Shown here: positions 7,976 to 16,337 of the stretch, piece after piece
How the letters are laid out: each line of letters opens with the position of its first letter
Position numbering within the stretch: the first letter of the stretch is position 1
Assembly (NCBI RefSeq): GCF_003026455.1
Contig: NZ_PYMB01000009.1
Span: 97,930 to 161,929, forward strand
DNA length: 64,000 bases
DNA from: Photobacterium rosenbergii
GTDB lineage: Bacteria > Pseudomonadota > Gammaproteobacteria > Enterobacterales > Vibrionaceae
Direction of reading: 5' to 3'
Translations under genes and position numbers: made by a program
Notes under the pieces: model-generated
Databases searched by the model: none
The model's input: the letters and a program-made list of their open reading frames with translations, nothing else
Told to the model about the DNA's origin: nothing

Positions 7976-9757
7976 ATGGATCTAAATACCATGATCGTCG
8001 GCATCTACTTTTTGTTTCTAATAGCAATTGGTTGGATGTTCCGAACATTTACCAATACCACCAGTGATTACTTCCGGGGGGGAGGTAGCATGCTTTGGTG
8101 GATGGTAGGTGCTTCAGCATTTATGACCCAGTTCAGTGCGTGGACCTTCACCGGTGCAGCCGGTAAAGCGTATGACGACGGTTTCGCTGTTGCGATCATC
8201 TTCCTGGCTAATGCCTTCGGTTATCTGATGAACTACCTGTACTTCGCACCGAAGTTCCGTCAGATGCGTGTGGTTACCGTAATCGAAGCCATTCGCCTAC
8301 GTTTTGGTAAGCATAACGAGCAGGTATTTACCTGGTCGGGCATGCCTAACAGCGTGATCACTGCGGGTATCTGGCTAAATGGTCTGGCGATCATTGCCTC
8401 TGGTATCTTCGGCTTTGATATGACCATGACTATTATCCTGACCGGTCTGGTTGTACTGGTGATGTCGGTAACCGGTGGTTCATGGGCGGTTATCGCCTCT
8501 GACTTCATGCAGATGGTTATCATCATGGCGGTAACGGTGACTTGTACTATCGTTGCGGTTATCCAGGGCGGCGGTGTTGGCGAGATCGTTAGCAACTTCC
8601 CACTGGAAGAAGGTGCATCTTTCGTATCAGGTAACAACCTCAACTACCTAAGCATCTTTGGTATCTGGGCATTCTTCCTTTTCTTCAAGCAGTTCAGTAT
8701 TACCAACAACATGCTGAACTCATACCGTTACCTAGCGGCCAAAGACTCTAAAAACGCGAAAAAAGCAGCGCTTCTTGCTTGTATCCTGATGACCATGGGT
8801 CCATTGATCTGGTTCATGCCTTCTTGGTTTATCGCAGGCCAAGGTGTTGACCTTGCAGCACAATACCCAGACGCAGGTTCTAAAGCCGGTGACTTCGCTT
8901 ACCTATACTTCGTACAAGAATACATGCCAGCAGGTATGGTGGGTCTTCTGATCTCTGCTATGTTTGCCGCGACCATGTCTTCAATGGACTCGGGTCTGAA
9001 CCGTAACTCAGGTATCTTCGTTAAGAACTTCTACCAACCAATCCTACGTCCTAACGCACCTGAGAAAGAGTTGGTGGTGGTATCTAAACTGACATCTACC
9101 TTCTTCGGTATCGCGATCATCCTTGTTGCCTTGTTTATCAACTCGCTGAAAGGTCTGAGCCTGTTCGACACCATGATGTATGTCGGTGCGCTGATCGGCT
9201 TCCCAATGACTATCCCTGCATTCTGTGGCTTCTTCATCAAGAAAACACCGGACTGGGCTGGCTGGGGTACCTTGGTTGTCGGTGGTATCGTTTCTTACTT
9301 TGTTGGTTTCGTTATCACAGCCGACATGGTACAGAACTGGTTCAACCTAGAGCCGCTAACTGGCCGTGAGTGGGCTGACTTGAAAGTCGCTATCGGCTTG
9401 ATTGGTCACCTGATCTTCACCGCTGGCTTCTTCATCCTATCAACTGTGTTCTATAAGCCGCTATCTGAAGAGCGTCAGAAAGACGTTGATCGCTTCTTCA
9501 ATAACCTGGCAACACCGTTGGTAGCAGAGTCTACTGAACAGAAGAAGCTGGATAACAAGCAGCGCCGTATGCTTGGCTCACTGATTGCTGTAGCCGGTGT
9601 TGGTGTCATGGCGATGTTTGCCCTGCCAAACCCATTCTGGGGCCGAATGATTTTCGTTCTATGTGGTGCGATTGTCCTTGGTGTCGGCTTGCTATTGGTG
9701 AAAGCGGTAGATGGCAAAGTTGAAGAAGCTGCCGAGTTGGCTACCGAGCAGGACTAA
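7976..9757 (+). CDS. Sodium:solute symporter (SSS family), probable oligouronate importer
   Basis: About 593 residues and some 14 membrane helices, with the long C-terminal cytoplasmic tail seen in ToaA-type symporters of alginate-using vibrios. The N-terminal block DYFRGGGSMLWWMVGASAFM and QFSAWTFTGAAGK marks the family, as does ATMSSMDSGLNRNSGIF. It lies 9 bp before an exported lyase gene and opens an operon of symporter plus two lyases. The same motifs occur in the second symporter in this window at 41.2-43.0 kb, so the two are paralogues. Transport of mono- to oligo-uronate with Na+ is inferred from the neighbourhood. Confidence 0.85.
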   Translation: MDLNTMIVGIYFLFLIAIGWMFRTFTNTTSDYFRGGGSMLWWMVGASAFMTQFSAWTFTGAAGKAYDDGFAVAIIFLANAFGYLMNYLYFAPKFRQMRVVTVIEAIRLRFGKHNEQVFTWSGMPNSVITAGIWLNGLAIIASGIFGFDMTMTIILTGLVVLVMSVTGGSWAVIASDFMQMVIIMAVTVTCTIVAVIQGGGVGEIVSNFPLEEGASFVSGNNLNYLSIFGIWAFFLFFKQFSITNNMLNSYRYLAAKDSKNAKKAALLACILMTMGPLIWFMPSWFIAGQGVDLAAQYPDAGSKAGDFAYLYFVQEYMPAGMVGLLISAMFAATMSSMDSGLNRNSGIFVKNFYQPILRPNAPEKELVVVSKLTSTFFGIAIILVALFINSLKGLSLFDTMMYVGALIGFPMTIPAFCGFFIKKTPDWAGWGTLVVGGIVSYFVGFVITADMVQNWFNLEPLTGREWADLKVAIGLIGHLIFTAGFFILSTVFYKPLSEERQKDVDRFFNNLATPLVAESTEQKKLDNKQRRMLGSLIAVAGVGVMAMFALPNPFWGRMIFVLCGAIVLGVGLLLVKAVDGKVEEAAELATEQD

Positions 9758-9766
9758 GGAGCGAGC

Positions 9767-11023
9767 ATGTTGAAACGTACTCTTACCTCAATGGCGATTG
9801 CCGGAGCCCTGTTCGCAGCCCCAGTATTTGCCGTGGACGGTACCCCTAACACTGTATTCTTCGATGCAGACTTGATTGCCGAGAGCAAGGCGCGTATCCA
9901 CAACGATACTGCGACAGAAGAGGCGCAGGCGAGCTACCAGCGCCTGTTGGATGAAGCAGAAGATGCAATGAAAGTGGGTCTGCTGTCAGTGACTGACAAG
10001 ACCCTGATGCCACCAAGCGGTGACAAGCATGATTACTTCTCTATCAGCCCATACTGGTGGCCGAACGAGGAAACGGAAGATGGCCTGCCATGGGTACGTC
10101 AGGACGGTAATACCAACCCTGACTCGAAGACTGATGCTACAGACTCCGTGCGTATTGGCTTGTTTACCCGCTCGGTTCGCGCCTTGGGCGTGGCGTACTA
10201 CTTCTCTGGTGAGGAAAAGTATGCCGAGCAGGCTGCAGAGATGCTGCGCCATTGGTTCATCAACCCTGAAACGCGCATGAACCCGAATATGCGCTATGCC
10301 CAGGCGGTACCGGGTGTTGATGACCAACGCCGTAGCGGGATGATTGACTCGCGCAGCTTCTCGGACCGTTTGGTTGACGCATTGGCACTGATTGAACTGT
10401 CGGAACACTGGACCGAGCAGGACGATACCGCAATGCGTGCATGGCTCGGTGACTTCCTTGATTGGTTGATCACTTCCGAGCAGGGTACTGCCGAGCACTT
10501 TGCATCGAACAACCACGGTACCTGGATGCAGGCGCAGATTGCCGGTATTGCTTACTACCTTGGTCGCGAAGACATCGCCAAGATGACGGTTGCCCAGACC
10601 AAATGGCGCATCCGTGAGCAGCTCGATAGCAAGGGCACGCAGCCAGAAGAGTTGGCGCGTACCCGTGGTTATCACTACAGCTACTTCAACCTCGATGCCA
10701 TGGCCTATCTGGCACAGCTTGGCGACAAACTGGGCGTCGATATCTGGAACCACGAGTACCGTGGCCGTAGCCTGAAGTCAGCGATTGATTACGTGGCGCA
10801 ATACCAGCGTATCGAAGACTGGCCGCACCCTGACAACGACGTGAAGAAGGGCCGCTTCCAGACATACCGCATGCTGACGGTGTACCGCAAGGCTGATTTG
10901 GCCTGGGGTACAGACCACTACGATCAGGTTATCGACAAAATCGGCTTTGACAATGCCGAGCTAAATAACCTGTCACAGGTTTGGGCCGAGCGGGACGCGT
11001 ACCTGCTGTATCCAAAACTGTAA
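9767..11023 (+). CDS. Exported alginate-lyase-fold enzyme (PF05426, PL5/PL38 type)
   Basis: A 418-residue protein with a signal peptide (cleavage likely at PVFA-VDG) and no lipobox, so periplasmic or secreted. The alpha/alpha toroid domain covers most of the chain: SPYWWPNEET near 94-103, the catalytic-type SNNHGTW (N249, H250) and a Arg/Tyr-rich block RTRGYHYSYF (R300, Y304), matching the Asn-His-Arg-Tyr set of PL5 alginate lyase. The SNNHGTW form is more like PL38 (glucuronan or alginate lyases). Substrate therefore is alginate, glucuronan or a related uronan. It lies between a symporter and a PL6 lyase in one operon. Confidence 0.75.
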   Translation: MLKRTLTSMAIAGALFAAPVFAVDGTPNTVFFDADLIAESKARIHNDTATEEAQASYQRLLDEAEDAMKVGLLSVTDKTLMPPSGDKHDYFSISPYWWPNEETEDGLPWVRQDGNTNPDSKTDATDSVRIGLFTRSVRALGVAYYFSGEEKYAEQAAEMLRHWFINPETRMNPNMRYAQAVPGVDDQRRSGMIDSRSFSDRLVDALALIELSEHWTEQDDTAMRAWLGDFLDWLITSEQGTAEHFASNNHGTWMQAQIAGIAYYLGREDIAKMTVAQTKWRIREQLDSKGTQPEELARTRGYHYSYFNLDAMAYLAQLGDKLGVDIWNHEYRGRSLKSAIDYVAQYQRIEDWPHPDNDVKKGRFQTYRMLTVYRKADLAWGTDHYDQVIDKIGFDNAELNNLSQVWAERDAYLLYPKL

Positions 11024-11041
11024 ACCCTCTCCGTGAAACAC

Positions 11042-11065
11042 CCGGGCGGCAATACTGCCGCCCGG
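11042..11065 (+). other. Strong intercistronic hairpin between the two lyase genes
   Basis: CCGGGCGGC-AATACT-GCCGCCCGG forms a perfect 9-bp GC stem in the 57-bp gap, just before the ribosome site AAAAGG. There is no U-run, so it is more likely an mRNA-stability or processing element than a terminator. Confidence 0.6.
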
Positions 11066-11080
11066 TAAAAGGAAAACACC

Positions 11081-12709
11081 ATGAAAAAACACACGCCTAT
11101 CGCACTGGCTTTGCTAGCTGCGCTATCTTTCAACGCCCATGCTTCTTCACCGACGCCGGTACAACTGCCAGAAACAGCGGTTGAACAATCCATCGCTCAG
11201 GTTTCATTACAATCTTTGACGGCTGAGCAATTGGTAGCCGGCCAAAGCCGTGAGCTTGTTGATGCCAGCAAGGTTGAGGCTGCGGATAACGCTGCCGTTG
11301 AGGCGTTGAAGCAGCAGCTGGAAAATGCCAAGCCGGGTGAGGTGATCAGCATTGCCCCTGGCCGTTATGCCAACTTGGGTGTGGTTGAATTGACAGCTGA
11401 TGGCATCACTGTCAAAGCCGAGCAGCCAGGCACGGTGTTGCTGACGGGCTTGGTTCAGCTTGTCGTTAAAGGCGATGATATTACTTTGGATAGCCTAGTG
11501 TTTACCGAAGGTGGCCCGGCAGAGCGTTTTGGCGGTGTGCGTCTGGAAGGTATGCGCAATACCTTACAGAACTCGACCTTCTACTACTTCAACGATGATT
11601 ACGAGTACGAGCCGGACGAACGCCGCAGTGAGTACCCACGTTACCTGTGGGTGTCGCTATGGGGCAAGGATGGCAAGGTGATCAACAACCGTTTCGAGGG
11701 CAAGCATAAGCGCGGCACCTTGATCGGTATCCAGAAGAACATTGACGATAAGGCGGATAACCACCTGATCGAAGGTAATATTTTCTACTCGCAGAAAAAG
11801 AACCAGTATGACGAGCTAGCGATTGAAAAAGCGATCCGTTACAACGGTAACAGCTGGGAAGCGATCCGTATCGGTGATTCGAAGAGCAGCCAGTGGCCGT
11901 CAGCGACCCAGTTCGTCAATAACCTGCTGGTGGATTCAGACGGCGAGCGCGAGCTGATCTCAATTAAATCGGGCGAGAACCGTATTGCCGGCAACACCAT
12001 CTTCGAAAGTGCATCGATGATTTCCCTGCGTCACGGCAAGGCGAACGTGGTGGAAAACAATGTGATCATCGGCAACAACAAGCAAGATACCGGTGGTATC
12101 CGTATCTACGATGAAGATCATGTGGTTCGCAACAACTACTTAGTTGGCCTTCGTGGTTCAGGCGGTCAGATCGCCGGTAATGCCGATGTCCGTGGTGGCG
12201 TGGTGATCAACACCGGTATCATCGATGTGAAGAACAACGAACAGCTCGATCAGGAAGTGAAGGGCAAAGAACTCAACAAGCAGTGGACGCCGAAAAACGT
12301 CACGGTGGAAAACAACACCATGGTTGATGTGGAGTTCGGTATGGTACACGGCAACCAGGGCCACCGTGTCAGCCTGTTCGATAACAGTGAGGTAGAGACT
12401 ATCTTCACTGGTGACGAGATCACCTTTAGCAGTAATGTGGTGTTCAACCTGGACGAAACATTGCAGGCATTGCGTGCAGACCCTGCGACTCCGTTGACCA
12501 ACCCGACATACAGCGGTGAGGTTTACTACGGTCAGGTACACGGTGTTGACGGGGTGCCGGCAGGCGTTTCCCAGCAAAAACCAACCTACACCAAGGTGGG
12601 CGATTTTTACCAGTTTGCGGAAGGTGGTGCCGATGTATCGAAACTGCATGTGCTGACGGCTGACGAAATCGGCCCTAGCTACCGTTTGCAGGTTGCACCG
12701 AAGAGCTAG
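11081..12709 (+). CDS. PL6 family polysaccharide lyase (chondroitinase B/alginate lyase fold)
   Basis: A 542-residue protein with signal peptide (ending SFNAHA-SSP) and a right-handed parallel beta-helix. The PL6 core is complete: SWEAIRIGDSKSSQWPSATQ, then ERELISIKSGENRI and SASMISLRHGK. Spacing reproduces the chondroitinase B active site: calcium-ligand pair E289 and E291, catalytic Lys K296 and Arg R317 (Lys to Arg is 21 residues in both). An N-terminal extension of about 70 residues precedes the usual start of the fold. PL6 enzymes cut alginate, poly-MG or dermatan sulfate; no sulfatase is nearby, which favours alginate or another unsulfated uronan. It is the last gene of the operon. Confidence 0.88.
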   Translation: MKKHTPIALALLAALSFNAHASSPTPVQLPETAVEQSIAQVSLQSLTAEQLVAGQSRELVDASKVEAADNAAVEALKQQLENAKPGEVISIAPGRYANLGVVELTADGITVKAEQPGTVLLTGLVQLVVKGDDITLDSLVFTEGGPAERFGGVRLEGMRNTLQNSTFYYFNDDYEYEPDERRSEYPRYLWVSLWGKDGKVINNRFEGKHKRGTLIGIQKNIDDKADNHLIEGNIFYSQKKNQYDELAIEKAIRYNGNSWEAIRIGDSKSSQWPSATQFVNNLLVDSDGERELISIKSGENRIAGNTIFESASMISLRHGKANVVENNVIIGNNKQDTGGIRIYDEDHVVRNNYLVGLRGSGGQIAGNADVRGGVVINTGIIDVKNNEQLDQEVKGKELNKQWTPKNVTVENNTMVDVEFGMVHGNQGHRVSLFDNSEVETIFTGDEITFSSNVVFNLDETLQALRADPATPLTNPTYSGEVYYGQVHGVDGVPAGVSQQKPTYTKVGDFYQFAEGGADVSKLHVLTADEIGPSYRLQVAPKS

Positions 12710-12753
12710 TTCTACATTTTGCTAGTTTGACATTTTGTTAATTGTCGTATTTT

Positions 12754-12792
12754 GCCCGGGTACATTCCAAGGTTGTGCCCGGGCTTTTTTTT
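12754..12792 (+). terminator. Terminator after the PL6 gene
   Basis: GCCCGGGTACA and TGTGCCCGGGC form an 11-bp stem with one G-T pair, followed by eight Ts. It also lies at the end of the convergent hydrolase gene. Confidence 0.85.
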
Positions 12793-12793
12793 G

Positions 12794-13957
12794 TTAGTAG
12801 TTCTTGATAATGACCGGCTCATGGTCGCTGTCGGTGTAGATTGTCATATCTACCTTGTTGCCATCAATCTGGTAATAGGTGGTGGTCACCGTGCCCATCA
12901 ACTCGCCGCGACCTTTCCATAGAGGTTTACTATGCATCGCTGCAACGGCCTCGTCCTGTGTCGTTTTTGCCGTGGCACTGGCCATGAACTCGTCCAATGC
13001 GGCCTGGCGATCCAGCGTCTTGGCAGCGAATTTGCTGTCTACGAAGTTGTGCTCGACAAACTTCGAGTGGTTGGCATGTGATTGTTTCTGGTTATAGCTG
13101 TATGAGTAACGTGCTTTGTAGCCATTTTCTACGTTCAGTGCCTCGCCGTCAGGGGCCAGCATTACGTAGGAGAAATACGCCGAGTATTTACCCGGGCCGC
13201 TGCGGTACATATCAAGCAACTCTTCAGGACTGGTTGCATTGTAGGCATCCCATGACAGCACGTAGCTTGGCGCATTGCCCTTGAGGATATCGCCACCGTC
13301 TTTTTCACGGTAGGTGCCTTCGTCTGCCATGGTGTTCATTAGCAGGGGTTGGCCGCCTTTGGCAATACCGCCGTAAGGGATCAAGCCGGCCCAGGTTTGG
13401 ATGACCTTGGTTTTGCCATTTTCGTCGGTGTGGTTAAGGACAATCAGGCCTTCATAGTTCACCGCCATGTAGTCGAAGTTTGCGACACCCCAGCCTTTGC
13501 CCTTGCCATCTGTCATACCCATTACCGAACACTTCGCCGGCGCTTCGGCCTGCAAGAAGCCAATCCCACCGTTGCGCTGCGACTCAAGGATAGCTTCATC
13601 ACTCATACCCACTGCGAGCAGGAATGACGGTGGCAAGTTAAGGGATTCAGACAGCCCTTTGATGTAAGAGGCGGCCTCTGGTGATTGTTGTTGCAGGTTC
13701 TCGAAAACCTGCTCACCATCATAGCTTTTTCCAAGGCTTGCCACGTTGAGGCCCGGCAGCATCACGCCCAGTGTGTCATCAAAACGTGCAATAGAATCAA
13801 GGATATCATCTTTGGCTACATCACCGACATGCTTGCCAAGCTCATAGGTACTACCGGTAAATTTCACTTCGGCAATCTGGTCTGTGTGCTGAATAAGTTC
13901 AGCATTTACGCCTGCACTGAGTAACGCGATGAGTGAAGCAAACAATGTCTTTTTCAT
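12794..13957 (-). CDS. Exported C45/choloylglycine-hydrolase-like Ntn hydrolase
   Basis: About 387 residues with a signal peptide (MKKTLFASLIALLSAGVNA). Family features of C45 (acyl-CoA:6-APA acyltransferase-like) proteins: GSTYELGKHVGDVAKDDIL near the N-terminus, the probable nucleophile Cys in APAKCSVMGM, then WGVANFDYM and GGIAKGGQPLLMNT. Autocatalytic cleavage before this Cys would expose the catalytic N-terminus. The start at 13957 has AGGG upstream; the longer frame lacks one. Substrates of exported members are unknown; linear amide or N-acyl amino-acid bonds are usual. It has no obvious link to either neighbour pathway. Confidence 0.7.
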   Translation of the reverse strand: MKKTLFASLIALLSAGVNAELIQHTDQIAEVKFTGSTYELGKHVGDVAKDDILDSIARFDDTLGVMLPGLNVASLGKSYDGEQVFENLQQQSPEAASYIKGLSESLNLPPSFLLAVGMSDEAILESQRNGGIGFLQAEAPAKCSVMGMTDGKGKGWGVANFDYMAVNYEGLIVLNHTDENGKTKVIQTWAGLIPYGGIAKGGQPLLMNTMADEGTYREKDGGDILKGNAPSYVLSWDAYNATSPEELLDMYRSGPGKYSAYFSYVMLAPDGEALNVENGYKARYSYSYNQKQSHANHSKFVEHNFVDSKFAAKTLDRQAALDEFMASATAKTTQDEAVAAMHSKPLWKGRGELMGTVTTTYYQIDGNKVDMTIYTDSDHEPVIIKNY

Positions 13958-14264
13958 GTCAAAAGCCCTAAATAGCATGATTCCAGAATATGGGTAAGCG
14001 ACAATCCGCTTTGATGGAATATATATTAGGTTTGATGTTGAACCTTGTAAAGGGTTTTGTTTTACATTAAACCTTGTATTCAGGATGTGTACAGCAGCCT
14101 TCAACCCCGAACTCAATCTGAATCAGGCCCCGAAAAGTACAAGTGATTGGATTTTCTGTCTATGTCGCTTTGGCTTGGGCTGGTTAACAATAACTACATG
14201 CTCAACGCAATACAAAATCAACAGCATCCAATATCAATAAATCAGCTCTAGGAAGGAACGAACT
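13958..14264. other. Divergent intergenic region before the flavin reductase gene
   Basis: About 307 bp. It contains AGGTTTGATGTTGAACCTT near 14030, a loose inverted repeat close to the hydrolase promoter, and GGTTAACAATAAC at 14182-14194, a possible shortened form of the hpa palindrome. No gene seen. Confidence 0.4.
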
Positions 14265-14771
14265 ATGCCTATTCAACAACAGTTTCGCGATGCCATGTCT
14301 AACCTTGCTGCCGCCGTTAATGTGGTGACCTCTGGAGGTGAAGCGGGCACCGTTGGCCTGACAGCGACAGCCGTATGCTCGGTAACCGATAGTCCAGCTA
14401 CGGTGTTGGTGTGTGTAAACCGCAATAGTGCCTCCAACCAGATATTCAAGGACAATGGCCGTATCTGCGTGAATGTTTGTGCTGCCGAGCATAAGGAAAT
14501 GTCGATGCATTTTGCCGGTATGACAGGCATGGCGATGGAAGACCGCTTCCAACTGCCGGGTTGGGAGTTCAACCAGCATGGCGTGCCAATTTTGACGGAT
14601 TCACTGGCAACACTGGAGGGTAAAATAGCCTCTGTAAGCGAAGTGGGTACTCACAGTGTGTTCCTTGTTGAAGTTGAGTCTATCACCACTACCGAGAGCG
14701 ATGCGCTGGTGTACTTCTCGCGTGAGTTCAAATCTGTCGAAGCGACAAGGAAGATGCCGGAAGTGGCTTAA
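14265..14771 (+). CDS. hpaC: Flavin reductase, HpaC-like small component of HPA 3-monooxygenase
   Basis: A 168-residue flavin reductase-like (FMN-binding split-barrel) protein: MSNLAAAVNVVTSGGEAGTV near the start, GLTATAVCSVTDSPATVLVC, and the terminal H-S-V-F-L-V-E-V-E strand. This matches HpaC, which reduces FAD/FMN with NADH and passes it to the monooxygenase. It would feed the oxygenase at 47.8 kb, as no other oxygenase is nearby. The ribosome site GGAAGGAAC is clear and a terminator follows, so it forms a one-gene transcript. Separation from its partner by 33 kb is unusual. Other two-component monooxygenases use similar reductases, so partner identity is inference. Confidence 0.75.
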   Translation: MPIQQQFRDAMSNLAAAVNVVTSGGEAGTVGLTATAVCSVTDSPATVLVCVNRNSASNQIFKDNGRICVNVCAAEHKEMSMHFAGMTGMAMEDRFQLPGWEFNQHGVPILTDSLATLEGKIASVSEVGTHSVFLVEVESITTTESDALVYFSREFKSVEATRKMPEVA

Positions 14772-14806
14772 AAGTACCAGCTTGTTAGTTTTGTCTGTAT
14801 TAGATA

Positions 14807-14846
14807 GGCCGCCAATGCTTCCGCTATGAAGCTTTGGCGGTCTTTT
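14807..14846. terminator. Terminator after the flavin reductase gene
   Basis: Stem GCCGCCAATGCTTC with GAAGCTTTGGCGGT (one mismatch), then CTTTTT. It lies between convergent genes. Confidence 0.8.
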
Positions 14847-14851
14847 TGCGC

Positions 14852-15430
14852 TTAGAATTTCAAGCCAAAAGTGACACCAATTTGGTCTGGTTCGTAGCGG
14901 TAAGGCCCAACATCAAATTTCAGGACTTCGTTGGAGACATTGATGTAGAACATATCTGCTGTGAGACGTACGCCGATACCGTAATAGGTGTTGGTATCAG
15001 AGTAATTGGTGGAGTAACAATTTTTACTTGAACACCATCTGTCATCTTCTGTTGTACGGTGGAATCCCAGCGAAACATAAGGCTTGAGTGATACTGTCGG
15101 GCTTAGCGGGAAAGCATAGCCCAGATCCGTGCCAAACTTCACTGTACTGTAATCTACCGAGCCACGGTAGTAGTCATATCCGGATTCTTCATAGGACAGG
15201 TTGAAACCGACAATGCGGTTGAAATCGTAACCCCCTTCTAGCTTGAAGCCGGTGTCGGTGTCGATGTAACGATCAGACAGATAAGATATCCCCAAGCCAA
15301 CCCGCGGCCCCTGGTAAGCGTTAGGACCGCCATGATGGTAATGGTGGTGGGTATGGTGCTGGTTGGCGCTGGCGACCATTGGTGCTGTAGTTAGCAGGGT
15401 TAAGGCTGCGGTTGCGAGTAACTTTTTCAT
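14852..15430 (-). CDS. Outer-membrane beta-barrel protein with a His-rich N-terminus
   Basis: About 192 residues with a signal peptide (MKKLLATAALTLLTTAPMVASA). The mature protein begins with a histidine stretch (HHTHHHYHHGG), then amphipathic strands with aromatic girdles and a C-terminal GVTFGLKF ending in Phe, as in YfaZ/OmpW-like small barrels. Two cysteines close together (WCSSKNC) may form a surface disulfide. I set the start at 15430, preceded by AAGGCAG. Function unknown; the histidines could bind metal. No operon partner. Confidence 0.7.
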   Translation of the reverse strand: MKKLLATAALTLLTTAPMVASANQHHTHHHYHHGGPNAYQGPRVGLGISYLSDRYIDTDTGFKLEGGYDFNRIVGFNLSYEESGYDYYRGSVDYSTVKFGTDLGYAFPLSPTVSLKPYVSLGFHRTTEDDRWCSSKNCYSTNYSDTNTYYGIGVRLTADMFYINVSNEVLKFDVGPYRYEPDQIGVTFGLKF

Positions 15431-15590
15431 TGTCTGCCTTACTGTGGAATTGGGAAGCGGGCAGATTATGGCGATCAAGTTTGGGGTTGTAATTAGCCTG
15501 ATGGGTGAAATAACAGAAAGCTGACAAAAGGCGTCATTTTCAAAGCATTTGGCTGCTAAATGGCGTCAAATGTAAGCAGTTGTTGCTAGT

Positions 15591-16277
15591 TTATCTGGCG
15601 TTATTCTGCTTTCCGGTAACACATGAACTGCTAAGCGGGCATGAAGTACAGCGAGGGGTTTTGTTGCAAAATTGCTGGCCATGTTCGACCATCAGCCCGT
15701 GGTAAAAAGCATAGCGCTTGGTATCTGCCGGTATGGCTTGCTCAACCAGTAGCCTGAACTTTTCATAGCTTTTTGGCACTTCAAGCCCGTTACGTTCGAA
15801 TATCCGCCGGGCATAGGCGTCGATGACAAAAGAGGGCTTGCCGATGGCATAAACCAAGATGGCATCGGCGGTTTCCCCACCCACGCCCTTTATGGCTAAT
15901 AGCTCCTTTCTGAGCGTTGAGAGCTCAATGGCTCTAACTTGTTTGATATCGTACTGATAATTTTTAAACCACTCCGTTAACGCTTTGAGTTTGATCGCTT
16001 TTTGATTGAAGTACCCGCTGGGCCTGATTGTCAGCGCCAGTTCATCGAGAGGAAGCTGTTCAATTAGCTGCGGATCATTGGCGGCCTTGCCAAGATTATT
16101 TAATGCCTTATCGGCGTTTTTCCAATTGGTATTCTGGACGAGGATAGTGCCCAACATGGTTTGGTAGGGTGGGGTATCCGGCCACCAATCGAAATAGCCA
16201 TAATGGTTCTCTAAACTGGAGAAGACGGTTTTTATCAGGCGTGTTTGGCCTAAGACATCATTAGAAAGCGTGCCCAT
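15591..16277 (-). CDS. Endonuclease III-like HhH-GPD DNA glycosylase with iron-sulfur cluster
   Basis: About 228 residues of the Nth/MutY superfamily: helix-hairpin-helix KGVGGETADAILVYA, the conserved catalytic Asp in FVIDAYARRIF, and a C-terminal four-Cys cluster (C-x5-C-x2-C-x5-C, in CNKTPRCTSCPLSSSC) for [4Fe-4S]. The lysine that makes endonuclease III a lyase is Glu here (GVGGETAD), so a pure glycosylase is more likely. It differs from the standard Nth by the shorter cluster spacing. No strong ribosome site is visible at the ATG at 16277. It acts in base excision repair; damage specificity unknown. Confidence 0.8.
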   Translation of the reverse strand: MGTLSNDVLGQTRLIKTVFSSLENHYGYFDWWPDTPPYQTMLGTILVQNTNWKNADKALNNLGKAANDPQLIEQLPLDELALTIRPSGYFNQKAIKLKALTEWFKNYQYDIKQVRAIELSTLRKELLAIKGVGGETADAILVYAIGKPSFVIDAYARRIFERNGLEVPKSYEKFRLLVEQAIPADTKRYAFYHGLMVEHGQQFCNKTPRCTSCPLSSSCVTGKQNNAR

Positions 16278-16337
16278 TGATTATATTTCTGCCCTGTTTC
16301 ATGCCCGAAATCAGCGTAGCCTATCCATTCACCTCTG

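Noticed and set aside
14182..14194. GGTTAACAATAAC as an HpaR operator upstream of the flavin reductase
   Set aside because: The spacer is shorter than in the other palindromes and the arms match poorly; too weak to list as a site.
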